A stretch of DNA of 16,161 nt. Origin: Methanoregula sp. (GTDB lineage Archaea; Halobacteriota; Methanomicrobia; Methanomicrobiales; Methanospirillaceae). The notes under the pieces were generated by a model, which was not told the origin of the DNA, ran no database searches, and saw only the letters and a program-made list of their open reading frames with translations. Below are positions 5,607 through 12,986 of this stretch, piece after piece. Numbering within the stretch: the stretch's first letter is position 1; each line of letters opens with the position of its first letter. The stretch covers positions 1 to 16,161 of the forward strand of contig JAKLGN010000014.1 of assembly GCA_022710665.1 (NCBI GenBank), written 5' to 3'. A program made the translations under genes and the position numbers.

Positions 5607-6857
5607 ATGACAGCGACAATCGTAGAGAAGATATTCTCCCGGAAATGTGGCAGCGATGTGAGGGCAGGCGACGTGGTCATGGCCCCCCTTGACGGGGCGA
5701 TGATCCATGATATCACCGGCCCGCTTGCCATCCAGAAGTTCTACGAGATGGGCGGGAAGAGGGTCTTTGACCCGGATCGTGTCATCATGCTCTTTGACCA
5801 CCAGATACCGGCCGATTCGATCGATGCAGCAAACATCCACGTGTACATGCGGAAGTTTGCCGCTGAACAGGAGATCCATAACTATGATATCAATGCGGGA
5901 GTCTGCCACCAGGTAACCATCGAGAAAGGCCGGGCCGCACCCGGGGAGATCGTTGTCGGAGCCGATTCTCACACCTGCATGTATGGCGCTGCGGGGGCGT
6001 TTGCCACCGGCATTGGTTCTACCGATATGGGCTTTGCCCTGAAGTTCGGCGCTCTTTACTTCAGGGTACCGGAGACAATACGCGCAGAAGTATCAGGAAA
6101 GTTCCCGACACGGGTAGGGGCAAAAGACCTGATCCTTGCCATTGCCGCAGATATCGGTGCCGACGGGGCTACCTACAAGGCACTCGAATTTACCGGTAAG
6201 ACCGTGCGAAAACTCGGTATGGCCGGCCGGATGACGCTGTGCAACATGGCAATCGAGATGGGCGGCAAGGCCGGTATTGTTGCCCCGGACAAGGTTACGT
6301 GGGAGTACATGAAGGGCCGGCGGAAGATGAAACCCTTTGAACTCGACAGTGACGAGGATGCTGTCTTCGCGGAGCACCGGTCGTACACTGTTTCGGATCT
6401 CGAACCGCAGGTTGCTGTACCGCATAATGTGGATACCGGCGTTCCGGTGAGCAGGGTTTCGGGAACAACGATCGATCAGGTCTTCATCGGGTCGTGCACG
6501 AACGGGCGTTTCGAAGACCTTGCGGAGGCAGCCGAGGTGCTGGGAAGGAAGAAGTTCAACCCGAAGATCCGGGTCATCATCATCCCGGCCTCCCGGGACG
6601 AGTACCTCAAGACCCTCCGGGCAGGACTCATCGAAAAGTTCGTGAAAGCCGGAGCCCTTGTTGAGGCGCCGTGCTGCGGTCCGTGCATGGGGGGGGCGTT
6701 CGGGCTGATTGCACCCGGCGAGGTTTCGCTCTCGACATCGAACCGGAACTTCAAGGGACGGCAGGGAAGCACGGAAGGTAAGGTGTACCTCTGCTCCCCG
6801 GCAACCGCTGCGGCAAGTGCTATTACGGGTGAAATCACCGACCCGAGGGAGATCTGA
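5607..6857 (+). CDS. leuC: 3-isopropylmalate dehydratase / homoaconitase-type large subunit
   Basis: This 416-residue protein is the catalytic, [4Fe-4S]-carrying subunit of an aconitase-superfamily hydro-lyase of the archaeal two-subunit type. Cluster ligands are visible as Cys297 in IGSCTNGR and Cys357 and Cys360 in APCCGPCMGG. GADSHTCMYGAAGAFATGIG (119-138) is the conserved substrate and cluster loop. The C-terminus has the expected S-T-S-N-R-N-F-K-G-R-Q-G segment at about 376-387. Such enzymes isomerise 2-isopropylmalate in leucine synthesis or act on homocitrate-series acids leading to 2-oxosuberate and coenzyme B; sequence alone does not separate LeuC from HacA/AksD. It begins a tight operon: the small subunit ATG starts one base after its stop. 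The leader includes a three-codon frame ATG-AGA-GCA-TGA whose stop overlaps the start codon. Confidence 0.93.
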   Translation: MTATIVEKIFSRKCGSDVRAGDVVMAPLDGAMIHDITGPLAIQKFYEMGGKRVFDPDRVIMLFDHQIPADSIDAANIHVYMRKFAAEQEIHNYDINAGVCHQVTIEKGRAAPGEIVVGADSHTCMYGAAGAFATGIGSTDMGFALKFGALYFRVPETIRAEVSGKFPTRVGAKDLILAIAADIGADGATYKALEFTGKTVRKLGMAGRMTLCNMAIEMGGKAGIVAPDKVTWEYMKGRRKMKPFELDSDEDAVFAEHRSYTVSDLEPQVAVPHNVDTGVPVSRVSGTTIDQVFIGSCTNGRFEDLAEAAEVLGRKKFNPKIRVIIIPASRDEYLKTLRAGLIEKFVKAGALVEAPCCGPCMGGAFGLIAPGEVSLSTSNRNFKGRQGSTEGKVYLCSPATAAASAITGEITDPREI

Positions 6858-6858
6858 C

Positions 6859-7413
6859 ATGGCAGCAAAGAGGACCGTTCCGGTCCAAAAGGTCGTAGTT
6901 ACCGAAGGAGCCATCGCGAAGAATGCCCGGGCATGGAAGTTCGGCGACGATATCGATACCGACGCCATCATTCCGGGTCGCTTTTTGACGATAAACAACC
7001 CGGACGAGCTTGCAAAACATGCCTTTGAGGGTACCCGGGACGAGTTTGCGAAAAAGGTGCAGCGGGGTGACGTGATTGTCGGCGGCCGGAACTTCGGTTG
7101 CGGGTCCTCCCGCGAACATGCACCGCTCGCCCTGATGGGGGCCGGCGTGAAAATCGTGGTTGCCCAGTCATTTGCCCGTATCTTCTTCCGGAACTCGGTT
7201 AACGTAGGAGTACTCCCCGTGGTCTGCCCGGATGCGGACAAGATCGCTGACGGTGCGAAAGTCACCCTGAAAATTAAGGATGGTTATCTTGAAGCAGACG
7301 GAAAGCGGTACGCAATCGAACCCGTGCCGGCATTTATGCAGGGCATCATTGATGCCGGGGGACTCGTGGAATACGCAAAGATCCTCGGGGAGGTACCGGT
7401 ATGTACAAGATAG
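6859..7413 (+). CDS. leuD: 3-isopropylmalate dehydratase / homoaconitase-type small subunit
   Basis: This 184-residue swivel-domain subunit pairs with the upstream large subunit and carries the substrate-specificity loop. Motifs seen are [17 protein letters not shown] (about 27-43), [15 protein letters not shown] (76-90) and [12 protein letters not shown]. The segment after PGRFL reads [11 protein letters not shown], where related enzymes often have LRTTDPxELASH, so the specificity loop differs from common ones; I cannot derive the substrate from this. The protein has about 15 extra N-terminal residues compared with the shortest relatives. The ATG at 6859 is chosen because it follows the large subunit stop by one base; the open frame extends further upstream but inside the large subunit gene. 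Its last 13 nt overlap the dehydrogenase gene. Confidence 0.92.
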   Translation: MAAKRTVPVQKVVVTEGAIAKNARAWKFGDDIDTDAIIPGRFLTINNPDELAKHAFEGTRDEFAKKVQRGDVIVGGRNFGCGSSREHAPLALMGAGVKIVVAQSFARIFFRNSVNVGVLPVVCPDADKIADGAKVTLKIKDGYLEADGKRYAIEPVPAFMQGIIDAGGLVEYAKILGEVPVCTR

Positions 7414-8522
7414 CGGCAATCGGCGGGGACGGGATCGGCCCGGAGATTGTTGCCGAGGGGAAGAAAGTGCTGGAGGCAGCAGGGGAGGCGTATAACTTCG
7501 ATATCCAGTGGACGGACTTTGATTTCGGGGCTGACCGCTACCTTGCCACAAAGAAACTCCTGACCGATGACGATTTAAAGGAACTCAAAAAGTTCAAAGC
7601 AATTTACTTCGGTGCCATCGGCGATGAGCGGGTGAAGCCGGGCGTACTGGAGAAGGGGATCCTCCTTGCCCTCCGTTTCCACTTCGACATGTATGTGAAC
7701 CTCCGACCGATCAAGCTCCTCAAAGGGGTTGAAACACCGCTCGCAGGAAAAGGTCCGGAGGATATCGATTTCGTGGTCGTCCGCGAGAACACCGAGGACT
7801 TCTATGTCGGTATCGGTTCACGCTTTAAAAAGCACCAGAAGATTGATCTGGACGTTGTCCGCGACCTCTACAGCGTGAAATTCGGTCTCGATGTTGCAAG
7901 TGATGCAGAGGAGATCGCCTACCAGATCGGGGTCATCACCCGCGAAGGCTCCCGCAGGGTCCAGACCTATGCGTTCGATCTTGCCATGCAGCGGAAGAAG
8001 AAGCTGACATCGGTGGACAAGGCCAACGTCCTCTCAGACGTGTATGGCCTCTGGCGCGACGTGTTTACCGAAACCGCGAAGAACTACCCGGAGGTTTCTA
8101 CCGATTTCAATTTCGTCGATGCCGTCACCATGTGGTTTGTCAAGAACCCGGAGTGGTTCGATATTGTGGTCACACCCAACATGTTCGGTGATATCATAAC
8201 CGACCTCGGCGCCATGATCCAGGGAGGGCTCGGTCTTGCCCCGGGCGGCAATATCAACCCCGAGGGCACCTCCATGTTTGAGCCGATCCACGGCTCCGCA
8301 CCGAAATACAAAGGCATGGGTGTTGCGAACCCCATCGCTACCATCTGGGCAGGATCACTCCTGCTCGATCACCTTGGCGAACACAAAGCTGCCGCGGCCG
8401 TTGTGAAGGCGATCGAGAAGAGCATCAAAGACGGCGTTGTGACAAAAGACCTCGGGGGCAAAGCGGTAAGTACCTCAAAGGCGGGGTCGTACATTGCCGA
8501 GTGCGTGAAGAAGGGGAGATAA
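7401..8522 (+). CDS. leuB: isopropylmalate / homoisocitrate-type NAD-dependent dehydrogenase
   Basis: This 373-residue protein belongs to the isocitrate/isopropylmalate dehydrogenase family of decarboxylating beta-hydroxyacid dehydrogenases. [10 protein letters not shown] (8-17) opens the fold, [11 protein letters not shown] (97-107) and the [10 protein letters not shown] block (128-137) form the substrate site, and [12 protein letters not shown] supplies metal-binding aspartates. HGSAPKYKG with [10 protein letters not shown] forms the cofactor site. The arginine-rich helix (LLALRFHFD) also fits. In RENTED the usual glycine after T-E is replaced by aspartate, unlike typical LeuB or Icd, so the substrate may be 3-isopropylmalate or the homoisocitrate series used for coenzyme B (AksF). 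It overlaps the small subunit gene by 13 nt and completes a hydro-lyase plus dehydrogenase operon. Confidence 0.88.
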   Translation: MYKIAAIGGDGIGPEIVAEGKKVLEAAGEAYNFDIQWTDFDFGADRYLATKKLLTDDDLKELKKFKAIYFGAIGDERVKPGVLEKGILLALRFHFDMYVNLRPIKLLKGVETPLAGKGPEDIDFVVVRENTEDFYVGIGSRFKKHQKIDLDVVRDLYSVKFGLDVASDAEEIAYQIGVITREGSRRVQTYAFDLAMQRKKKLTSVDKANVLSDVYGLWRDVFTETAKNYPEVSTDFNFVDAVTMWFVKNPEWFDIVVTPNMFGDIITDLGAMIQGGLGLAPGGNINPEGTSMFEPIHGSAPKYKGMGVANPIATIWAGSLLLDHLGEHKAAAAVVKAIEKSIKDGVVTKDLGGKAVSTSKAGSYIAECVKKGR

Positions 8523-8525
8523 TCC

Positions 8526-8534
8526 TTTTTTTTT
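8526..8534 (+). terminator. poly-T terminator of the dehydratase-dehydrogenase operon
   Basis: Nine consecutive T begin three bases after the TAA at 8520-8522, with a second T8 run at about 8592. This is the usual archaeal U-tract terminator. Confidence 0.65.
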
Positions 8535-8658
8535 AGGTTTCTTTTCATCCCCATGCAATTCGAACCTGTTGTCCGAACTGGGAAGCGGGGCATTTTTTTT
8601 AAACGATTTTCTGCAGTCCGTTGGTTGCCAAATCTTTATGACGGATACCACCGGACGA

Positions 8659-8679
8659 GTCAGAAAAATGCGGTCTGAC
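8659..8679. repeat. inverted repeat downstream of the metallophosphoesterase
   Basis: GTCAGA (8659-8664) and TCTGAC (8674-8679) pair perfectly around a 9-nt loop. It lies about 70 bp beyond the minus-strand stop at 8747, in a gene-free 224-bp convergent interval, and may mark its transcript end. Confidence 0.3.
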
Positions 8680-8746
8680 ACGATACAGCAGGAAATTATC
8701 GGTCCTGTTCAGACAAGGGATGAACGGATTTTCCGGACAGACTGAA

Positions 8747-9724
8747 TCATGAAAACATATGCCGGATGTTTGTCGATAACTGCTCAATCATTTCCGTCAG
8801 TATGCAGGAAAGGTCACCATGATTACATGCTCGGTTTCCTGACGGTGCCACCGCAGGCCTTTCTGTTGATAATGGATCCCGTGGAAAACAGGGTATCTCA
8901 TCCTCAAGAAACGGTGCGGGAACGATATGGACGATTCGCGCTGTAACCGTTTCCACCTGCCCATTGACCGACGTTATGGTATAGAGTGTTCCGGCAGAAT
9001 AATCAGACCCGGTTTTTCCCCCAAACACACCGTCCTGGTAATTCGTCATGTCAGCAATGACCGGAAAACCACGCACCCTCATCGGCTTTATAAAATTCCC
9101 GTGCATATGGCCCATGAGAACCAGACTGGGCTTTACGATCAGGTCTTTGTCGATAGCCTTCCCGAGCGGGGACAACGTCCCGTCCACATCCATGTAATAG
9201 TGCGTGGCAATGATGACGTTTGAACGCGGACTGTTGATAAGAGTTGACCGGATCATGGAAAATTCATCGGATGAGAGAGACGCTCCTGCATAATTAATTC
9301 CGACAAGATCAAAATCCTTAAAAGAAGTCACATAATTGACTTCAGGCATTCCCGTGTTTACCGAATAATAATGGAAATTTTTTCCATTGTCCGTGTCATG
9401 GTTGCCGGCGATGGTGTAGACAGGGAGGGAGGTATGATTCCGGGCAATGGAATACACGTCCCATTCCTTTCTGGAGTCCCAGGTATTGACAAGATCTCCG
9501 GTGATAATGATTCCCGTGATATTATACGGTGTTTTGACAGAATCAAGGTATGAAAAGGTGAAGTTATACGTATCAGGATAATAGGTAGCAAGATTCTGGG
9601 TATCAGAGAGGTGCACAAAGGAATAGGTGGTACTATTTCCTGCCGGAAATGCAGATGGCGTGGGGATTATCGCACAAAGAAAGAGTATCAGCAGTCCGGC
9701 ACGGTACCATTTCCAGGAATGCAT
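8747..9724 (-). CDS. exported calcineurin-like metallophosphoesterase
   Basis: This 325-residue protein starts MHSWKWYRAGLLILFLCAII, a signal peptide or anchor, followed by PTPSAFPAG. The metallophosphoesterase motifs appear in order: HLSDTQ (38-43), GDLVN (76-80), GNHD (107-110), ATHYY (173-177) and GHMHGN (205-210). The first motif is D-T-Q rather than the common D-x-H. Several N-x-S/T sequons suggest an extracellular glycoprotein. The likely substrate is a phosphoester at the cell surface, not definable here. A tail of about 50 residues with three cysteines (C279, C300, C307) follows the domain. The frame stays open to 10036, overlapping the PAS gene, but the ATG at 9724 begins the signal peptide; an alternative ATG lies at 9790. 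No strong Shine-Dalgarno is visible. Confidence 0.88.
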   Translation of the reverse strand: MHSWKWYRAGLLILFLCAIIPTPSAFPAGNSTTYSFVHLSDTQNLATYYPDTYNFTFSYLDSVKTPYNITGIIITGDLVNTWDSRKEWDVYSIARNHTSLPVYTIAGNHDTDNGKNFHYYSVNTGMPEVNYVTSFKDFDLVGINYAGASLSSDEFSMIRSTLINSPRSNVIIATHYYMDVDGTLSPLGKAIDKDLIVKPSLVLMGHMHGNFIKPMRVRGFPVIADMTNYQDGVFGGKTGSDYSAGTLYTITSVNGQVETVTARIVHIVPAPFLEDEIPCFPRDPLSTERPAVAPSGNRACNHGDLSCILTEMIEQLSTNIRHMFS

Positions 9725-9851
9725 GTCATCAGGAATCCGGAATGAAAGGAGTTGAATGGTTTGATCCCTGAACAATTCTCCGGGTTTCATTGAGGACATA
9801 TACGGTCTTGTTCTGACAGGGGAGCACAGAGGAGGAGAATGTCGGAAAGAA

Positions 9852-10733
9852 TCAGACCGACTCTTCTTCTGCACCCTCGTCCCGGGAGAAGATCGAGCGG
9901 ATTGCCCGGAAGGGGGAGCGCCCACCCGCCCGTGGTTCCTTCGGGCGGACCCCCTTGAAAAGGATCTCGGCCTCGGTAACTCCCTCGTCCACGTGCATCT
10001 TCTCGGTGATATCCACAAGCGAACCGGCAATCGCAACAGTCTTCCCGTTCTTCACCACCGGGATCTCGTTCACCTCAATCCAGATCCGGTTCCCGTCCCC
10101 GGTCTCCATCTCCAGCCGGTAAGGGGGTTCGCGTTTGCCGGTCGAGACGGCCCGGAGCGTCCGTTCAAGGCCGGTGGCATTGACAGGATTGTCGGTGAGG
10201 TAATCGGTCCATGATCTCTTCTTTGAACCGTTGGCACACTTCAGGAGGGTACGAATCCGCGGGCTGACATAGAGGGACCGGTGATCCGTGGTGTGGGTGT
10301 AGTACATCGGGATCCCGCTCTCGATGAGGAGCATCAGTTCCTCGTCCCTCCTGCGCACCGCCTTCTGCTCGTTCTTGAGCGGCGTCATGTCCCGACCGGT
10401 GGCAACAAGGGCAACGGGAGCCCTGTTATCGTCAAGGACAGATTTTATCGACCAGCTGATGCACCGCATCCCCTTCGGTGTCTGGAGCCACTGTTCCACA
10501 ATACAGGTATAGGGGGGTCGGAAGAGCTTGGTCATCTGGGTGGCAACGACGTCCGAATACCGCTCACCTGACACCGGCATGAAGACGCTGCCGGCAAGTT
10601 CATCCTTCGTTTTCCCCAGCAATTCCCTGTACGCTGTATTGAAAAAAAGAAGCCGGCCTTCAAGACTGATCTTGATAACGAGATCCTGCTGTTGTTCCAC
10701 TAGATCGCGGTAGGATTCGTCCGAAATATCCAT
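9852..10733 (-). CDS. cytoplasmic protein with two PAS domains and no output domain
   Basis: The 293-residue product has a first PAS domain at about residues 5-118 (starts YRDLVEQQQDLVIKISLEGR, then LLFFNTAYRELLGKTKDEL, ending VALVATGRDMTPLK) and a second at about 128-245 (contains SGIPMYYTHTTDHRSLYVSP, then IRTLLK, ending VAIAGSLVDITEKM). The typical G-R-D-M-T and D-I-T-E-K ends of PAC motifs are clear. There is no histidine kinase, GGDEF or HTH domain, no transmembrane segment and no signal peptide. The C-terminus is a proline, glycine and arginine-rich tail (near 258-282) ending in acidic residues. Methanomicrobiales carry many PAS-only sensors, which probably act by protein contacts with separate partners. 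The ligand is unknown. ATG at 10733 has GAGG about 9 nt upstream. Confidence 0.88.
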   Translation of the reverse strand: MDISDESYRDLVEQQQDLVIKISLEGRLLFFNTAYRELLGKTKDELAGSVFMPVSGERYSDVVATQMTKLFRPPYTCIVEQWLQTPKGMRCISWSIKSVLDDNRAPVALVATGRDMTPLKNEQKAVRRRDEELMLLIESGIPMYYTHTTDHRSLYVSPRIRTLLKCANGSKKRSWTDYLTDNPVNATGLERTLRAVSTGKREPPYRLEMETGDGNRIWIEVNEIPVVKNGKTVAIAGSLVDITEKMHVDEGVTEAEILFKGVRPKEPRAGGRSPFRAIRSIFSRDEGAEEESV

Positions 10734-10776
10734 GGTTACAGCCTCATATCCGGGCCCTGGTTCGTGTCCGGGATCC

Positions 10777-10785
10777 GTAATAAAA
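10777..10785 (-). promoter_or_regulatory. candidate TATA box of the PAS gene
   Basis: On the minus strand CTTTTTATTACGG carries a TATA-like core about 48 bp upstream of the ATG at 10733, predicting a start near 10755 and a leader of about 22 nt. Confidence 0.4.
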
Positions 10786-11072
10786 AGGAAGGGATAATCT
10801 CCACACCAGAATGATCTGTTGTGGAACTATTAATGTTGCACGATTTCTTCACGGATACCCCGATAAAGGAGGGGGATCCCGTCATTGATCCGGAATATTT
10901 GGATTTTGGAAATTTTTTAGAGAAGGGAAAACATCCGGCAGGACAAAAATCTGAGGGTATAGTGCCATTTTAACTACCAACTCTTTAAGGAATTTAAAAG
11001 AGAAAAATACAGCCAGAGTATTGTTCCAAATTTCAGATCAAAAAATGTTCCTGATAACGGACAAAAGACTGA

Positions 11073-11228
11073 CGCTCCAGGGGCTTCGCCCCGCCGCTAC
11101 GGCGCCCCGATTGCGATGACGTTGTATTACCAGAATCAGGTAACATGGTAATACAGAAGAATCGCAGGCGCCATGAGCCCCCAACGGGGGCAGGGCTGGC
11201 GCAAGGGGGGCATCCATCAGAGCAAGAA
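11073..11228. repeat. GC-rich structured element, copy B
   Basis: This is the counterpart of 5256-5413. In order it has CGCTCC, a GGGGC-TTC-GCCCC hairpin, GCC/GGC/CCCC blocks, TTGCGAT (11111-11117), a long hairpin (11101-11172), a perfect GCCCCC-AAC-GGGGGC hairpin (11177-11191) and GGGCTGGCGCAAGGGGGG (11193-11210), then a CATCAGAGCAAGAA tail. Nothing coding is seen. With a promoter-like sequence at 11264-11279 and T6 near 11042-11047 on the minus strand, it could be a minus-strand RNA of about 200 nt, but a dispersed repeat is equally possible. Confidence 0.45.
11101..11172. repeat. long three-part hairpin inside element B
   Basis: TGTATTACCA (11123-11132) pairs perfectly with TGGTAATACA (11146-11155) over 10 bp around a 13-nt loop. 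Outside it TGCGAT (11112-11117) pairs with ATCGCA (11161-11166), and GGCGCC (11101-11106) pairs with GGCGCC (11167-11172). Small internal loops separate the three stems, about 22 bp in total. Confidence 0.7.
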
Positions 11229-11275
11229 ATTAGTCGCTGAAATGTAACGATTCCCCAATCTGATATATCTGATTT

Positions 11276-11290
11276 CCCGGATTATCCGGG
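11276..11290. terminator. 15-bp palindrome downstream of the small 136-aa gene
   Basis: CCCGGATTATCCGGG has 7-bp perfect arms around one T. It lies about 40 bp beyond the minus-strand stop at 11331. It could be a terminator hairpin, though no T-run follows, or a protein-binding site, since it abuts a TATA-like sequence. Confidence 0.35.
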
Positions 11291-11330
11291 GACTATAGAA
11301 CCGGTCAGGTACTCTGAAAGCAGACAGGAA

Positions 11331-11741
11331 TCAGACCATCGCACCGATGGTCTGCTGATCGGCCGCAACCCGGCGCAGTTTTTGTGCCGGCGACTCCGGG
11401 ATCCGCACAATGACTGCCAGCCGCTCTTTACCATAAAGTACATTCCGTAGGGTATTGAGGGAGAGGGTAAAACTGCCGGCACCAAACAGGTCGATATTCA
11501 GGGCTTTGCCGGAGACCGAGACCTGCGCAAGACCGCTCGTTACCCCGAGGTAATATTCCCAGTTGCGGGTAAGTTCCTCGACCTGGATCAGGGTGCGGCC
11601 GGCTACAGCTTTTGCAAGGTCAGACCGGCGGATCGCGTACCTGGCCCCGCAGATATGGAGATCAAGAACTTCATGGGGGTGCCCGTCACTGTCGAGCGCC
11701 TGGCACCCGGTCCGCTGGAGATACCCTGCTTTTTCCATCAT
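11331..11741 (-). CDS. unrecognised 136-residue protein downstream of the nitrogenase-like genes
   Basis: I do not recognise this protein. It is soluble, with no signal peptide or membrane segment, and looks mixed alpha/beta with strands around HEVLDLHICGARYAI, LIQVEEL, LAQVSVSGKALNIDLFGAG and RLAVIVRIPE. It has only two cysteines (13 and 31), so a ferredoxin-like cluster is unlikely. The start is well supported: GGAGGTG lies 7 nt before the first of two adjacent ATGs (11741, 11738), and TTATATA lies at 11784-11790, predicting a leader of about 20 nt. It is on the same strand and 114 bp downstream of the K-like gene but has its own promoter, so it may be separately regulated. A link with the nitrogenase-like enzyme is only positional. 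Confidence 0.7.
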   Translation of the reverse strand: MMEKAGYLQRTGCQALDSDGHPHEVLDLHICGARYAIRRSDLAKAVAGRTLIQVEELTRNWEYYLGVTSGLAQVSVSGKALNIDLFGAGSFTLSLNTLRNVLYGKERLAVIVRIPESPAQKLRRVAADQQTIGAMV

Positions 11742-11783
11742 ACACGACCACCTCCTGGTGTATACAGGCGTCAGCTCACGAGG

Positions 11784-11790
11784 TATATAA
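11784..11790 (-). promoter_or_regulatory. TATA box of the 136-residue gene
   Basis: TTATATA on the minus strand lies 26 bp before a predicted start near 11761, which is followed within 12 nt by GGAGGTG (11755-11749). Spacing of TATA, start, Shine-Dalgarno and ATG is textbook for an archaeal leadered gene. Confidence 0.55.
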
Positions 11791-11855
11791 CGGGTCAGCG
11801 TGTGCAGGGTGAAAGTGAAGGATACCCAGACGGAGTATCGGTAAGCAACCGGAAA

Positions 11856-12986
11856 TCAAATCGTGGGACGAAGGTGGTCCATGCAGGTATTCAGAACCTG
11901 TTCCACAAAAAAGAGCGTCCCGTTTATCCCGGCAACAGGAGCGGGGGCAAGCCTTACCGCTCCTCTCAGGGGGGGTGTAATACCATAAAATGCCCGGCTG
12001 CCGCTTACGGATCGTTCGAAGGAAGAACCAAGGACAATATCCGGGTCATGAAGTTCTATCATTGTTTTTACCTGTCCAAGTCCGGTAACCAGAGAAGAAG
12101 GATAGCGGGACAGGCCGCCGGTGTTCCGCAGTCCGAGGAACCGGATATCGGCATCGAGATAGTGTTCAAGGGTCCGGGCAGCAAATTCCGCATACGATGC
12201 CCCCGCAAAAACAACGACCGACGGGGGGTCGAACCTCCGCAGGAACTTGTCGCAGACACGGGAGACCTCTTCTTCCTGCTGCGACAATTCCCTCATGACC
12301 GGGTCGATATCGGATCCTTCAACGACATCGCCGAGCCTCTCAAACGTGGCTTTCAGCCTGTCAAAACCAAGGGTCCCGCCGATATATTTCCCGACGCCAC
12401 TCAAAAAATCCCCGTTCGTACCGATTGTACAGGAAGCGGCTGTGCGGGTCTTTGAAAAGGCATCACGGCAAAAGACCGTTGCAACCGGGACCGACGCCAG
12501 ACCAAGCAGCCGCCGGATCTCCTGCAGGTTTCCTGAAAAAAAGGGATCGAGCAGGCAGATCCCGTCAATATTTACACCCTCTGCAGAACGATCGACCGCC
12601 GGTTCGAGGATCTTCAGCGCCCTGGCATACCCTGATTCTGCATCTCCGGAAAATCCCGGGCTGTCCACGAGAAGGACATCATGTTCAGCCAGCAGGGACG
12701 GGGTATCCTCGCCAAGGATTGCGGGGACGCATGTCGTGATCACCGCAATGCGATTGCCGGTGCCGTCAAGTTCCTCTATCACCTCCCGGAGCCGGTCCTC
12801 CGACCCGAAGATCACCTCGTTTTCGAGGATAAACGTTCCATGAAGAGGTGCGTGCAGGAGTGTTGTCGGATAATAATAACAGCCGCTGGAGCCGTGGATC
12901 ACAACGCTCATTCCTTCGAACCCCGCAAGAGCTGCGGCAGCCCCGGTCATGGCACAGGGCCAGAGAGGATTGTCGCATTCAGGCAT
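11856..12986 (-). CDS. nitrogenase component 1-like subunit (NifK/NifN-like)
   Basis: This 376-residue protein is a nitrogenase component-1 type subunit (NifD/K/E/N superfamily). Its start reads [20 protein letters not shown], with HGSSGC at 31-36, a GTFILENEVIFG block and TTCVPAILGED at 84-94. Cys11 (or Cys4), Cys36 and Cys86 reproduce the three-cysteine spacing that binds P-cluster-type clusters in NifD/NifK and simpler clusters in protochlorophyllide reductase. The extra N-terminal C-x6-C pair is unusual. It is far shorter than NifK (about 520) and close to CfbD-size proteins. The start at 12986 overlaps the upstream gene's stop by 8 nt (ATGCCTGA), so a downstream member of an H-D-K operon is clear. 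An in-frame ATG at 13067 would add 27 residues without family resemblance. The substrate is unknown. Confidence 0.85.
   Translation of the reverse strand: MPECDNPLWPCAMTGAAAALAGFEGMSVVIHGSSGCYYYPTTLLHAPLHGTFILENEVIFGSEDRLREVIEELDGTGNRIAVITTCVPAILGEDTPSLLAEHDVLLVDSPGFSGDAESGYARALKILEPAVDRSAEGVNIDGICLLDPFFSGNLQEIRRLLGLASVPVATVFCRDAFSKTRTAASCTIGTNGDFLSGVGKYIGGTLGFDRLKATFERLGDVVEGSDIDPVMRELSQQEEEVSRVCDKFLRRFDPPSVVVFAGASYAEFAARTLEHYLDADIRFLGLRNTGGLSRYPSSLVTGLGQVKTMIELHDPDIVLGSSFERSVSGSRAFYGITPPLRGAVRLAPAPVAGINGTLFFVEQVLNTCMDHLRPTI

Larger units (their letters stand above)
10786..11330. other. gene-free interval upstream of the PAS gene
   Basis: No credible coding frame covers this interval. An AT-rich left part (10900-11060) contains an inverted repeat CTCTTT/AAAGAG near 10980-11001. 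The right part holds structured element copy B (11073-11228), a minus-strand BRE/TATA-like sequence at 11264-11279 and a 15-bp palindrome at 11276-11290. Confidence 0.5.

Noticed and set aside
6093..7265. 390-codon open frame on the minus strand
   Set aside because: It lies antisense to the clear dehydratase large and small subunit genes, and its arginine- and proline-rich product matches nothing; it follows from GC-rich codon bias.
11655..12455. 266-codon open frame on the plus strand
   Set aside because: It is antisense to the K-like gene and the 136-residue gene, low in recognisable motifs, and has no ribosome site.
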